A stretch of 64,000 nt of DNA, from positions 682,001-746,000 of the forward strand of contig NZ_JABGCI010000001.1 of the NCBI RefSeq assembly GCF_019799905.1, written 5' to 3'. The position numbers and the translations under genes were made by a program. Within the stretch, counting starts at the first letter, position 1, and each line of letters opens with the position of its first letter. This stretch comes from Trujillonella endophytica. Lineage in GTDB: Bacteria; Actinomycetota; Actinomycetes; Mycobacteriales; Geodermatophilaceae. Below, piece by piece: positions 7,458 to 15,693 of this stretch. The notes under the pieces were generated by a model that did not search any database, was not told the origin of the DNA, and saw nothing but the letters and a program-made list of their open reading frames with translations.

Positions 7458-9686
7458 TCAAGGGCCCCGCTGCCCCCCACGCCTCGCGAGCTCGGCGCGG
7501 GCCCCTGCAGCCGGGCCGACGTCGACGGGCGGGGCCGTCACGCCGGGCGGCCCCGCCGGCGGGACGACGGCGGTGCGGGGGAAGCGGAGGGCCAGCAGCG
7601 TCGCGACCCGCTCCCGCACGGTCGGGGAGATCAGCCCGGTGCCCGTCGCCCGCGCCTCCAGCTCGAGGTGCTCGCCGGCCACGACGACGTAGCGGTCCGG
7701 CGCGGCCTCGGCCCGCTGCAGGAACGCCCGGCGCACCGCGGCGGGATCGGCGTCGACCGGCGCCTCGGTGACCGGCGCGTCCACCACCACGGTCAGGTCG
7801 GGCAGCAGGCCGCGCGTGGCCCACATCGACGTCCGCAGGATGCGGTCGGCATCGAGGCCCTGGCCGGCGCCGTGGAAGGCCATCGAGGCGTCGACGTAGT
7901 GCGCCGTGATGACGACCTGGTCGGCCGCCAGCGCCGGCCGGATCACGGTGGCGACGTGCTCGGCCCGGTCGGCGGCGGCCAGCAGCGCCGCGGTGTAGGC
8001 CTCGACCCGCGGGCCGTCGCCGTCCTCCCGAGCGGTGTGGTGCGCGGCGGGCGCGGGCCAACCCGGCTCCTGCGAGGTGGCCGGGGGCCGCGGCGGGTAC
8101 AGCAGCCGGCCGACCCGCCGGCCGAGGTCGGTGTCGCTGGGCTCGGAGGTGACGACGACGGAGCACCCCCGGTCGCGGACCACCTGGGCCAGCGCCTCGG
8201 TGTAGCGGCTGGTCAGTGCCCGGTCGGCGCCCTCCACGACGAGGAACAGGCCCGCCGAGCGCGGGGTCGCAGTGAGGATGTCCGAGCTGCCCCACAGCAG
8301 GCGCAGCAGGTCCCGCGAGCGGCCGCGGTGGCGGGGGGCGACCTGCCGCGTGGCGTAGGTGCTGACCAGGAGCGCGATCCCGCTCCCGACCAGCAGCGTC
8401 AGGCCGGGACCGGTGACGCTGAAGACCAGGTCGCCGATCTGGATGTCGTGCGAGCCGAGGACGCCGGCCAGCCCGGGGCCGACCGCCACCGCCAGCAGCA
8501 GCACGATGCGCACCGAGGAGACGACGAAGGAGAACACCCGGCCGCGCAGCCGGTCCTCGACCTCGAGGCCGATCAGCGTGTACCCGATGATCCAGCTCAT
8601 CCCGGCGAACAGGCCCACGAGGAAGGCGGCCGCCGTGGCGAGGACGAAGTCCTGCAGCAGCGACATCGCCAGCAGAGCCAGCCCGGCCATGCCGATCGCG
8701 CGGGAGAACAGCGTGCGCCGGGGGACCGTGGGCAGGATGCGCGGCCCGACGAGCATGCCGAGGGCCAGGCCGGTGAAGACGGTGCCGAAGATGATGCCGT
8801 AGCCGGCCGGCCCGGACCCCAGGGTCGCGATGTACAGCTGGGCCACGCCGATGATCAGCCCGCCGGCGCCGAACGCCCCGACGGTCCCGATGTAGAGCGC
8901 CCGCATGTTCGGCTGGGTGCGGAGGAACGAGACGCCCTCGGCGATGAGCGAGAAGACGTTGGTCGCCTCGCCGCGTTCGGCCGCCCGCCCGGGTATGAGG
9001 TGGCGGGACAGGAAGATGGTGGACGCCGTGACCCCGTAGGTCAGCGCGTCGAAGACCAGGGCGATGACGATCGCCGTCTCCTCCGCGCCGGGGCCGTCGG
9101 AGACGGCGCGGGTCGTCGTCGACAGCAGCGCGAACACCAGCGCCGCGATGGGGACGGCGCCGTAGATCGAGAACTGCATCAGCTGGTTGGCCACGGCCAG
9201 CCGCTCCCGCGGCACGATCGCCACCTGCATGGCCTGCTTGGCCGGGTTGGTGAACAGCCCGACCGCCTCGACCAGGAACTGCGCGATGTAGAGCCAGGTC
9301 AGCTCGTAGGTGAAGGCGATGGACATGTACAGCGCGAGCGCCAGCAGGTCGCCGACGACCGCGGTGACCCGGCGGTCGAGCTTGTCGGCGAGGGCGCCCG
9401 CCAGCGGTGCCAGCAGCAGGTCCGGCAGCAGCCGGGTGAGGATGACGCCGGAGATGGCCGCGCCCTGGACGGCGAGCGACTCCTCGCGGGTGAGCTGCTG
9501 GGCCATGGCGGTGGTGGCCAGCAGGCCCAGCCAGTCACCGAAGCTGGAGACGGTGATCGCCAGCCAGAGCCGGCGGAACACGGGGACGCGCAGCAGTGCC
9601 TTGAGGGCGTTGTCCGCCGCCGCGCCGGGGCCGCCCGGCGGCGCGGTGGCCTGGGGAGCGCCCGCCTTCGCGTGCTCCTCGGTCAC
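7458..9686 (-). CDS. MFS transporter fused to degenerate thymidylate-kinase-like domain
   Basis: 742 aa. Residues ~30-450 form a 12-helix major facilitator with FGDWLGLLATTAMAQQLT and the loop ADKLDRRVTAVVGD. Residues ~478-700 align with dTMP kinase: VEGADRALTSRYTEAL where the P-loop should be, DRAEHVATVIRPALAADQ, HYVDASMAFHGAGQGLDAD and WATRGLLPDLTVVVD. Two catalytic signatures are lost: GxxGxGK(T/S) reads EGADRALTS (E485-S493) and the DR(Y/F) motif reads AHY (595-597); the LID segment is also shortened. The kinase domain is therefore probably inactive and may be regulatory. A bifunctional MFS/dTMP kinase family is known in related bacteria. The last ~18 codons are encoded by repeat copy B. 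Confidence 0.85.
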   Translation of the reverse strand: MTEEHAKAGAPQATAPPGGPGAAADNALKALLRVPVFRRLWLAITVSSFGDWLGLLATTAMAQQLTREESLAVQGAAISGVILTRLLPDLLLAPLAGALADKLDRRVTAVVGDLLALALYMSIAFTYELTWLYIAQFLVEAVGLFTNPAKQAMQVAIVPRERLAVANQLMQFSIYGAVPIAALVFALLSTTTRAVSDGPGAEETAIVIALVFDALTYGVTASTIFLSRHLIPGRAAERGEATNVFSLIAEGVSFLRTQPNMRALYIGTVGAFGAGGLIIGVAQLYIATLGSGPAGYGIIFGTVFTGLALGMLVGPRILPTVPRRTLFSRAIGMAGLALLAMSLLQDFVLATAAAFLVGLFAGMSWIIGYTLIGLEVEDRLRGRVFSFVVSSVRIVLLLAVAVGPGLAGVLGSHDIQIGDLVFSVTGPGLTLLVGSGIALLVSTYATRQVAPRHRGRSRDLLRLLWGSSDILTATPRSAGLFLVVEGADRALTSRYTEALAQVVRDRGCSVVVTSEPSDTDLGRRVGRLLYPPRPPATSQEPGWPAPAAHHTAREDGDGPRVEAYTAALLAAADRAEHVATVIRPALAADQVVITAHYVDASMAFHGAGQGLDADRILRTSMWATRGLLPDLTVVVDAPVTEAPVDADPAAVRRAFLQRAEAAPDRYVVVAGEHLELEARATGTGLISPTVRERVATLLALRFPRTAVVPPAGPPGVTAPPVDVGPAAGARAELARRGGQRGP
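7462..7517. repeat. Dispersed intergenic palindromic repeat, copy B (inside a reading frame)
   Basis: 56 bp with the family ends (GGGCCCC at 7462-7468, CCGGGCC at 7511-7517), the TGCCCCCCACG block and CTCGCGAGCTC centre. Unlike the other copies it lies within an open reading frame: it encodes the C-terminal tail (GPAAGARAELARRGGQRGP) of the minus-strand MFS fusion. It also lies directly after the stop of the plus-strand regulator gene. Confidence 0.8.
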
Positions 9687-9746
9687 TGGCCTCGCCGTTC
9701 GCTCGTCGGTCGGTCTGCCGAGAGGGTAGTGGCGGGGTCGCCCGGC

Positions 9747-10628
9747 TCAGTGATCTCGCACCCCGGGCGTCCCGATTCCACCCGGACGGCGGACCTGCAG
9801 CACCAGCGGAACGGGTGCCGGGCTCGCCGGGTGCGGGGCGACCATGCCGAGGTCGAGGCGCGCCTCGGCCAGCCGCCGGAGCTCGGCGTAGGCGGCGGCC
9901 CCGATGAGCGCGGTCAGCTCGGCGGCGTAGGTGGCCACCATGGGCTCGGGTGAGACGTGCGCGGTCGGCGACCCGGTGCACCACCAGTGCAGGTCCGCGC
10001 CCCCCGGTCCCCAGCCGCGGCGGTCGAACTCGCCGAGCGTGGTGACCACGACCCGGCTGCCGTCGGGACGCTCCACGACCTCCTCCTCCCGGCGCACCGG
10101 CAGCTGCCAGCAGACGTCGGGCTTGGTGGTGAGCGGGTACAGGTCCTCGCGCACCGCCATCCGGTGCAGCGCGCAGCCCGCCCCGCCGGGGAAGCCGGGC
10201 CGGTTGAGGAAGACGCACGCGCCGTCGACGAGGCGGGTGCGCAGCGAGCGCGCCCCCTCCTCGGCGGCCCCGTCGCCGGCCTCGCTGCCGGCCTCGTCGC
10301 CGGCCGAGTCCACCTCGGTCCACGCGCCGCGCCCGACGGGGGCGAGCTGCCAGTCCTCGTCGGTGAGCTCGGCCACCGCGGCCGTCACCCGCAGCAGGTC
10401 GTCCTCCTCGCTGAAGAACGCGCCGTGACTGCAGCAGCCGTCGTCCGCCCGGCCCTCGACGACCCCCGCGCAGCCGCGCCCGAACACACAGGTCCAGGCG
10501 GAGGTGAGCCAGGTCAGGTCGGCCCGCACGACCTTGCCGGGGTCGGCGGGGTCGGGGAACTCCAGCCACTCCCGGGGGAAGTCGGGGTCCACCTCGGGCG
10601 GGGCCTCGGCGGAGCTCTCGTGCGGCAC
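9747..10628 (-). CDS. Cys-rich conserved protein (Rv0495c-like)
   Basis: 293 aa cytoplasmic protein with many conserved Cys: [56 protein letters not shown] and HWWCTGSP. The spacing recalls YkgJ-type metal or Fe-S binding proteins. It is placed back to back with ppx, as Rv0495c is with Rv0496. Residues ~100-125 are an Ala/Glu/Gly-rich insertion. GTG 10628 chosen because clear similarity begins at [14 protein letters not shown]; upstream residues look non-coding. Function unknown; metal binding is inferred. Confidence 0.82.
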   Translation of the reverse strand: MPHESSAEAPPEVDPDFPREWLEFPDPADPGKVVRADLTWLTSAWTCVFGRGCAGVVEGRADDGCCSHGAFFSEEDDLLRVTAAVAELTDEDWQLAPVGRGAWTEVDSAGDEAGSEAGDGAAEEGARSLRTRLVDGACVFLNRPGFPGGAGCALHRMAVREDLYPLTTKPDVCWQLPVRREEEVVERPDGSRVVVTTLGEFDRRGWGPGGADLHWWCTGSPTAHVSPEPMVATYAAELTALIGAAAYAELRRLAEARLDLGMVAPHPASPAPVPLVLQVRRPGGIGTPGVRDH

Positions 10629-10724
10629 GGGCCCAGGGTAGGGACGGGGCCGGACGGCTCCGGCCGGGCGGGCCGGACGGCGCCGGTGCGGCCGCCGTGA
10701 CCTGCGCCCGGCAGACTGACCGTC

Positions 10725-11669
10725 ATGCGGCTCGGGGTGCTGGACGTCGGTTCGAACACGGTCCACCTGCTCGTGGTCGACGCCCACCGTGGTGGCCACC
10801 CCACGCCCACGCACGACGACCGCTGGCTGCTGCGCCTGTCCGAGCACGTCAGCGACGACGACGTGCTGTCCAAGGCGGGGGAGAAGGCACTGGTCAGGGC
10901 CGTGCGCAAGGCCTGTGAGCAGGCCGAAAGGCTGGGCTGCGAGGAGCTGCTCGGCCTGGTGACCTCCGCGATCCGGGAGGCGCGCAACGGCCTGGAGGTG
11001 CTGGACCGGGTGCGCGCCGAGACCGGCGTCGAGCTCCAGGTGACCAGCGGCGAGGACGAGGCCCGGCTGACCTTCCTCGCCGTCCGGCGCTGGTTCGGCT
11101 GGAGCGCCGGGCGGATGCTGGTGTTCGACATCGGCGGTGGCTCGCTGGAGCTGGCGGCCGGCATGGACGAGGACCCCGACGTCGCCCTGTCGCTGCCGCT
11201 GGGGGCCGGGCGGATGACCCGCCGCTTCCTGCCCGAGGCCGCGTCGGGGGGCCGGCCGGACCTGCGGGCGCTGCGGGCCCTGCGCGACCACGCCGACGAC
11301 CTCCTCGCGCCGGCGGCGGAGAAGCTGATGGCGGTCGGCCCGCCGGACCTCGTCGTCGCGACCAGCAAGACGTTCCGCACCCTGGCCCGGCTGACCGGCG
11401 CGGCGCCCTACTCCGCCGGGCTGCGGGTGTCGCGGGAACTGACCGCGGACGGCCTGGAGCAGCTGCTCGGCTTCGTCTCGCGGATCGAGAGCGCGGCGCT
11501 GGCCGAGTTGCAGGGCGTGTCGCCCGACCGCGCGCACCAGGTCCCCGCCGGCGCCGTGGTGGCGCAGGCCGCGATGGCCTCCCTGGACGTACCGTTCGTC
11601 CGCATCTGTCCGTGGGCGTTGCGGGAGGGCGTCATCCTCCGGCGGCTGGACTCCTTGGGAGGCGTGTGA
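10725..11669 (+). CDS. ppx: Exopolyphosphatase, Ppx/GppA family
   Basis: Hydrolyses terminal phosphate of polyphosphate or pppGpp. 314 aa, a short one-module Ppx/GppA as in Mtb Ppx1, lacking the C-terminal HD region. ASKHA-fold motifs: [15 protein letters not shown] (phosphate 1, residues 5-19), [11 protein letters not shown], and [18 protein letters not shown] (phosphate 2, about 133-150). CAGACT lies 7 nt before ATG 10725, suggesting a leaderless transcript. The TGATG junction couples it to the next gene. Its proximity to the SenX3-RegX3 system fits phosphate metabolism. Confidence 0.93.
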   Translation: MRLGVLDVGSNTVHLLVVDAHRGGHPTPTHDDRWLLRLSEHVSDDDVLSKAGEKALVRAVRKACEQAERLGCEELLGLVTSAIREARNGLEVLDRVRAETGVELQVTSGEDEARLTFLAVRRWFGWSAGRMLVFDIGGGSLELAAGMDEDPDVALSLPLGAGRMTRRFLPEAASGGRPDLRALRALRDHADDLLAPAAEKLMAVGPPDLVVATSKTFRTLARLTGAAPYSAGLRVSRELTADGLEQLLGFVSRIESAALAELQGVSPDRAHQVPAGAVVAQAAMASLDVPFVRICPWALREGVILRRLDSLGGV

Positions 11670-12433
11670 TGTCCGACCCGCGCAGGGACCCCGAGACCGG
11701 GGGCCGGTCGCTGGCGGACATCCTCCGCGAGGCGGGCGTCGAGTCACCCCGCGCCGGCCGTCGCCGCCGCGACACCGGTGAGGAGCCCGCGGTCCGGCAG
11801 CGCGGCACCCGTGGGGGGGACGGCGACACCGGCCGGGTCGCGGAGGCGGCGCCCTTCGGCCGCCGCGCCGGCGACACCGGCAAGACGCCGCCCGTCCCGC
11901 CGGCCGACCCCGTCAAGGCCCGCGTCCGGACGCCCGCCGACCCGCTCGCCGGCCGCCCCCGCCCGCCGGGGGACCTGCCGACGACCCGCGGGCGCGGCTC
12001 CGACGGGCCCTCGACCGCCGCCATCCCCGGACTACGTCCCTCCCGCAAGCCCGGTGTCCCCGGCGTTCCCGGGGCCGACGACGCCGGGCCCTCGACCGGC
12101 CCCATCCCGATCGTGCGCGACGACGACCCGCCGCTGCTGGACGACGAGCCCGCAGGCGGAGCGCTCGCGTGGCTGCGCTTCGGCGGTGAGCTCGTCGTCG
12201 CCCTCGCCGCCGGTGTGGGCATCTACCTGCTGTTCACCGTGCTCTGGGAGCAGCTGCCGCGCGCCACCGTCGTGATCGCCCCGCTGGCCGTCACCGCGCT
12301 CGTCGCGGCGGTGGGCGCCTGGCGGCACCGGTTCGGCGGCGAGGCACTGGGTCTGCGGCTGGTCGTCGTCCTCGTCTTCGCCGGCACCCTGCTCACCGTG
12401 GCACCGGCCGCGGCGCTGCTCGGCACCGGCTGA
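11669..12433 (+). CDS. Membrane protein with long disordered N-terminus (Rv0497-like)
   Basis: 254 aa. Starts [20 protein letters not shown], a segment shared by actinobacterial proteins placed after ppx; then ~130 residues rich in Pro, Arg, Gly and Asp; then three membrane helices (about 170-250: [59 protein letters not shown]). Translationally coupled to ppx by TGATG. The Mtb counterpart Rv0497 is in the same place. Function unknown. Confidence 0.85.
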   Translation: MSDPRRDPETGGRSLADILREAGVESPRAGRRRRDTGEEPAVRQRGTRGGDGDTGRVAEAAPFGRRAGDTGKTPPVPPADPVKARVRTPADPLAGRPRPPGDLPTTRGRGSDGPSTAAIPGLRPSRKPGVPGVPGADDAGPSTGPIPIVRDDDPPLLDDEPAGGALAWLRFGGELVVALAAGVGIYLLFTVLWEQLPRATVVIAPLAVTALVAAVGAWRHRFGGEALGLRLVVVLVFAGTLLTVAPAAALLGTG

Positions 12434-12489
12434 GGCCCTCCCGCAAGGGCCCGCAGCGAGCGTGCGGGTCGTGGGGGGCAGGAGGGTCC
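12434..12489. repeat. Dispersed intergenic palindromic repeat, copy C
   Basis: 56 bp, in the opposite orientation to copies A, B and D: begins GGCCCTCC right after the stop of the Rv0497-like gene and ends GGAGGGTCC (12481-12489), with CGTGGGGGGCAGG as the mirrored CCCCCAC block. It fills the gap between two convergent genes almost exactly (stops at 12433 and 12494). Confidence 0.82.
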
Positions 12490-12493
12490 TCCA

Positions 12494-13075
12494 TCAGACG
12501 TCGGAGTCGTCGTCCTCGGCGTCGATCCCGGCCTCGGCCTTGGCGAAGACCTCCAGGATCGCGGCGCCGAAGGCGTCCAGGTCGTCGGGGTTGCGGCTGG
12601 TGACCAGGGCGCCGTCGACGACGACCTCCTCGTCGACCCACTGAGCGCCGGCGTTGCGCAGGTCGGTCTGCAGCGACGGCCAGGACGTCATGCGGCGGCC
12701 GCGGACGACGTCGGCCTCGGCGAGCACCCACGGGGCGTGGCAGATGGCGGCGACGGGCTTGCCCGCGTCGAAGAAGGCCTTCACGAAGGCGACCGCGTCG
12801 GCGTCGGCGCGGACGAAGTCGCCGTTGATGACGCCCCCGGGCAGCACGAGCGCGGCGTAGTCGTCGGGGTCGGCGTCGGCCACCGTCGTGTCGACCTTCT
12901 TCCGGTCGCCCCTGTCGATGTGCTGGTAGGCGGTGATCGCGCCGGCCTCGAGGGAGACGAGCTCCGGCTCGGCGCCGGCCTCCTCCAGGGTCTGCCACGG
13001 CCGGTCCAGCTCGACCTGCTCCACGCCGTCGGTCGCCAGCACCGCGACCCTCATCCCGCTCAGCTCGTCCGCCAT
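12494..13075 (-). CDS. DJ-1/PfpI family protein (type 1 glutamine amidotransferase domain)
   Basis: 193 aa cytoplasmic protein of the PfpI/YhbO group. The nucleophile Cys lies in AAICHAPWVLAEADVVRGRR with the CHAP signature; PGGVINGDFVRAD holds the conserved acidic partner region, and ALVTSRNPDDLDAF is the usual C-terminal motif. Members are described as glyoxalase/deglycase or stress chaperone-type enzymes; the exact substrate cannot be told. Acidic C-terminus (EDDDSDV). Convergent with the ppx operon, separated by repeat copy C. Confidence 0.9.
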   Translation of the reverse strand: MADELSGMRVAVLATDGVEQVELDRPWQTLEEAGAEPELVSLEAGAITAYQHIDRGDRKKVDTTVADADPDDYAALVLPGGVINGDFVRADADAVAFVKAFFDAGKPVAAICHAPWVLAEADVVRGRRMTSWPSLQTDLRNAGAQWVDEEVVVDGALVTSRNPDDLDAFGAAILEVFAKAEAGIDAEDDDSDV

Positions 13076-13147
13076 GGGCGGCGGCTACCCCGGGGTCCGG
13101 GACGGCACACCCCGGCCCGGACCAGGCCCGCGACTACGGTTCGGGCC

Positions 13148-13900
13148 GTGCGTGCGCCGTTCCCGCTGTCGCAGGGCCCCGCCGTCTGCCCCGCCCGCAG
13201 GGTCGGGCTGGGCCTGTGGACGGGGTCGCGGCGGTACCTGCCCGGCGTCGCCGGAGCGGCGCCGCGCCCCGCGGACGCGCTGCGCGCCGCGGCCGGCCTG
13301 GTCGCCGCCGGTCACCCCGTGGCGCTGGACGCCGCACCGGGGGCCGACCCCGCGGGCGAGCTGCTCGCCCTCCTGGACGCCGTCGTCTCGGCCGGGCTCG
13401 CCGGTTCGTGCCGGCTGACCGCCCCCGTGGCCGCGCTCCGCGACGCCGCGGTGACGGCGCTGGGGGAGCGGGCGCTCGACGCCGGAGTGGGCCTGGACCT
13501 CGCCGGTCCGCTGGACCGCGTCCGCGCGCTGGTGGCACGGGTGCCGGAGGCGGGCGCGGTCGTGCCGGCGGCCGCGCCCGGGGCCGAGCGCGCCTGCCGG
13601 GAGCTGGCCGACGGGCGGGTGCGGCTGGTCGGCCGCACGTCCCGCCTCGGGGGCGCGGCCGCCGACCTGGCCTTCGTGCGCTGCCTGAACGTGCTCATGT
13701 CGGGCGGGGGGCGTCCCGGGGTCGGCACGAGCGACCCGCGGCTGCTGGCGATCGCCGGCGAGCGCGCGGCCTGGAACGAGCGGGAACCGGAGAGCTGGGA
13801 GTACGTGATGAGGCAGGGAGCACGGGTGGACGAGCAGCGCCGGCTGCTGGCCGGGGGACACCCGGTCCGCGTGGCCGTGCGCTCGGGAGCCGGTCGATGA
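13148..13900 (+). CDS. Proline dehydrogenase-like protein (short, divergent)
   Basis: 250 aa. The C-terminal third matches the end of bacterial ProDH barrels: GVGTSDPRLLAIAGERAAWN, PESWEYVMRQGARVDEQRRL and GHPVRVAVRSG. The N-terminal half is shortened and divergent (Ala/Leu-rich), so FAD binding and activity cannot be assumed. GTG 13148 follows TACGGT (13135-13140) by exactly 7 nt, arguing for leaderless expression. It overlaps proC by ATGA, placing a proline-oxidation-like gene in one operon with proline synthesis; a regulatory role is possible. Not seen in this form in the Mtb counterpart region. Confidence 0.7.
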   Translation: MRAPFPLSQGPAVCPARRVGLGLWTGSRRYLPGVAGAAPRPADALRAAAGLVAAGHPVALDAAPGADPAGELLALLDAVVSAGLAGSCRLTAPVAALRDAAVTALGERALDAGVGLDLAGPLDRVRALVARVPEAGAVVPAAAPGAERACRELADGRVRLVGRTSRLGGAAADLAFVRCLNVLMSGGGRPGVGTSDPRLLAIAGERAAWNEREPESWEYVMRQGARVDEQRRLLAGGHPVRVAVRSGAGR

Positions 13901-14709
13901 GCCGGCCCGAACGCTCCGGGGTGGCCGTCGTCGGCGGCGGCAAGATGGGCGAGGCGCTGCTGGCGGGCCTGGTCCGCCGGCGTGGCCCCGAGGGCGTCGT
14001 GGTCTGCGAGCGCAGCGAGGTCCGCGCCGCCGAGCTGACCGCCCGCCACGGCGTGCAGGTGCTGGGTCTGGCCGAGGCGGCGGCGCGCGCGCGGGTGCTG
14101 CTGCTGGCGGTGAAGCCGCAGGACATCGGGACCCTGCTGGGGCTCCTCGCCGGTCACGTGGACGACGGGCACCTCGTCGTCTCCGTGGCGGCCGGCATCT
14201 CGACGGCCCGGATCGAGGCCGCGCTGCCCGCGGGCGTCCCGGTCGTCCGGGTCATGCCCAACACCCCGGCCCTCGTGGACGAGGGGATGAGCGTCCTGTC
14301 CGCCGGCGCGCACGCCGGTGAGGAGGACCTGGCCGAGGCCGAGGAGCTGCTGAGCGCCGTCGGGCGGGTGCGGCGGGTGCCGGAGGCGCAGCAGGACGCG
14401 GTCACCGCGCTGTCGGGCAGCGGGCCGGCCTACTTCTTCTACGCCGTGGAGGCGCTGGTCGACGCCGGCGTGCTGCTCGGGCTGTCCCGCGAGCTGGCGA
14501 CCGACCTGGTCGTGCAGACCGCGCTGGGGTCGGCGGTGATGCTGCGGGAGACGGGGGAGCACCCGGTCGCGCTCCGGGAGGCGGTCACCAGCCCCGGGGG
14601 GACGACGGCAGCCGCGATGCTGGAGCTGGAGCGGCAGGGCGTGGGGGCGGCGCTGATCGCCGCGGTCGAGGCCGCATCCGAGCGGTCCCGGGAGCTGGGC
14701 AGCCCGTGA
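13897..14709 (+). CDS. proC: Pyrroline-5-carboxylate reductase
   Basis: Last step of proline synthesis: reduces 1-pyrroline-5-carboxylate with NAD(P)H. 270 aa. Rossmann motif VVGGGKMGEALLAGLV at the N-terminus; VMPNTPALVDEGMSVL and the C-terminal signature region VTALSGSGPAYFFYAVEALV, then LREAVTSPGGTTAAAMLELE. Starts with ATG overlapping the stop of the ProDH-like gene. Same place as Rv0500, followed as there by bldC and bS22. Confidence 0.95.
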   Translation: MSRPERSGVAVVGGGKMGEALLAGLVRRRGPEGVVVCERSEVRAAELTARHGVQVLGLAEAAARARVLLLAVKPQDIGTLLGLLAGHVDDGHLVVSVAAGISTARIEAALPAGVPVVRVMPNTPALVDEGMSVLSAGAHAGEEDLAEAEELLSAVGRVRRVPEAQQDAVTALSGSGPAYFFYAVEALVDAGVLLGLSRELATDLVVQTALGSAVMLRETGEHPVALREAVTSPGGTTAAAMLELERQGVGAALIAAVEAASERSRELGSP

Positions 14710-14891
14710 GGATATCGACGGTGCGGCCGGGACGACGGACGCTGGGCCGCGTGTCGCGGACCGGTCGTCCACGACTCGCCCGGACACATGTCGACAGGGC
14801 TACATAGGTGTAGTTCTGCCGAGGACGGACCGGTCCGCATGTCCGTTTCATACGTCGCATCAGTCACGCGGGCCCCCCTACTCTCTGTATC

Positions 14892-14942
14892 AGCACGTGC
14901 GTGTCCCGTAGCCGGTGGGGAAGCCGGCACCCGATACGTGCT
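14892..14942 (+). promoter_or_regulatory. Structured leader upstream of bldC
   Basis: Outer stem AGCACGT (14892-14898) with ACGTGCT (14936-14942); inner stem GCCGG (14911-14915) with CCGGC (14924-14928) around TGGGGAAG. The hairpin ends shortly before the ribosome binding site GGAGA. A 12-bp perfect palindrome, CGGACCGGTCCG, lies further upstream (14826-14837). Could be an RNA regulatory element or an operator for a dimeric repressor; no known riboswitch class recognised. Confidence 0.35.
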
Positions 14943-14959
14943 AGTCCGGAGACGAAGTC

Positions 14960-15316
14960 ATGACCATGCCCCAGCAGCGCCACGCCGCTCAGCACGCCGC
15001 TCAGTACGCCCGTCCGGGCATGCCTGCGCCGCGCCCCGCCGGCCGGCCGATCTCGGCCGCGACGATGGCCCGTCCCGTCGGCCCGGCCCACCCGGCCGCC
15101 ATGCCCGTCGGCCGCCCGGTCGTCCCGGCCCCCCGCGCCTCGGTCACCTTCCTGACCGTCGCGGAGGTCGCGAGCATGATGCGCGTCTCCAAGATGACCG
15201 TGTACCGCCTCGTCCACGCCGGCGAGCTCTCCGCCGTCCGCGTCGGCCGGTCGTTCCGCGTGCCGGAGCGCGCCGTGCAGGACTACCTGCGCGACGCCTA
15301 CACCGACATCGCCTGA
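14960..15316 (+). CDS. bldC: BldC family DNA-binding protein (MerR/excisionase-type wHTH)
   Basis: 118 aa. The C-terminal ~65 residues are a BldC-type winged helix: FLTVAEVASMMRVSKMTVYR followed by LVHAGELSAVRVGRSFRVPE and RAVQDYLRDAY. BldC in Streptomyces binds direct repeats cooperatively and times development. The N-terminal ~50 residues are Pro/Ala/Met-rich and absent from the ~68-residue Streptomyces protein. GGAGA precedes ATG 14960; the second Met at 14966 is an alternative. Position between proC and bS22 matches Rv0500A. Preceded by a 250-bp non-coding region with inverted repeats. Confidence 0.88.
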   Translation: MTMPQQRHAAQHAAQYARPGMPAPRPAGRPISAATMARPVGPAHPAAMPVGRPVVPAPRASVTFLTVAEVASMMRVSKMTVYRLVHAGELSAVRVGRSFRVPERAVQDYLRDAYTDIA

Positions 15317-15320
15317 GAGA

Positions 15321-15376
15321 GGACCCCCTTCCTCCCCGCCCTTCGCGAGCTCAGGGCGGGCACCTGGAAGGGGGCC
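15321..15376. repeat. Dispersed intergenic palindromic repeat, copy D
   Basis: 56 bp, begins GGACCCCCTTCC five bases after the bldC stop and ends GGAAGGGGGCC (15366-15376). Centre CTTCGCGAGCTCAGGGCGGG. It lies between co-directional bldC and bS22, so a unidirectional terminator or transcript-end stabiliser for bldC is likely here. Confidence 0.8.
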
Positions 15377-15584
15377 GAGGTGTGGCGGTCGGTCAGCCGC
15401 CCCACCTCCCGAACGGGGTGTCTCCGGCTCCCGCGGCAGCGTCGCCGCGGGGGTGCCGGGTACTCTCGGCGCGATGCGGCTCGGGGGCACGTGCTCCCGC
15501 CCGGCCGCGCAGAGCTGATCACCCACCCGGCGCGTCCCGGCCACCCCGTTCCGGTGCCGCGCCAGCAGACCTCAGGAGCAGACC

Positions 15585-15683
15585 ATGGGTTCGGTCATCA
15601 AGAAGCGCCGCAAGCGGATGGCGAAGAAGAAGCACCGCAAGCTCCTGAAGAAGACCCGCGTCCAGCGTCGCAACAAGAAGTGA
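15585..15683 (+). CDS. 30S ribosomal protein bS22 (AURKAIP1/COX24 domain)
   Basis: 32 aa, very basic: starts [19 protein letters not shown] and continues [13 protein letters not shown]. This is the small actinobacterial subunit protein bS22 seen in mycobacterial ribosome structures, earlier called an AURKAIP1/COX24-domain protein (Rv0500B). AGGAG lies 6 nt upstream of ATG 15585. The gene sits 10 bp before the epimerase-like gene, as Rv0500B does before Rv0501. Too short for most gene callers. Confidence 0.93.
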   Translation: MGSVIKKRRKRMAKKKHRKLLKKTRVQRRNKK

Positions 15684-15693
15684 GCTGACGCTC

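Noticed and set aside
7668..9953. Plus-strand open frame of 761 codons opposite the MFS/TMK-like gene
   Set aside because: Composition of an antisense shadow; the minus strand encodes clear membrane helices and conserved domains.
14892..14942. Cobalamin or c-di-AMP riboswitch before bldC
   Set aside because: The hairpin contains GGGGAAG- and GGAGAC-like strings, but neither the conserved box order nor the size of those classes is present; kept only as an unclassified structured leader.
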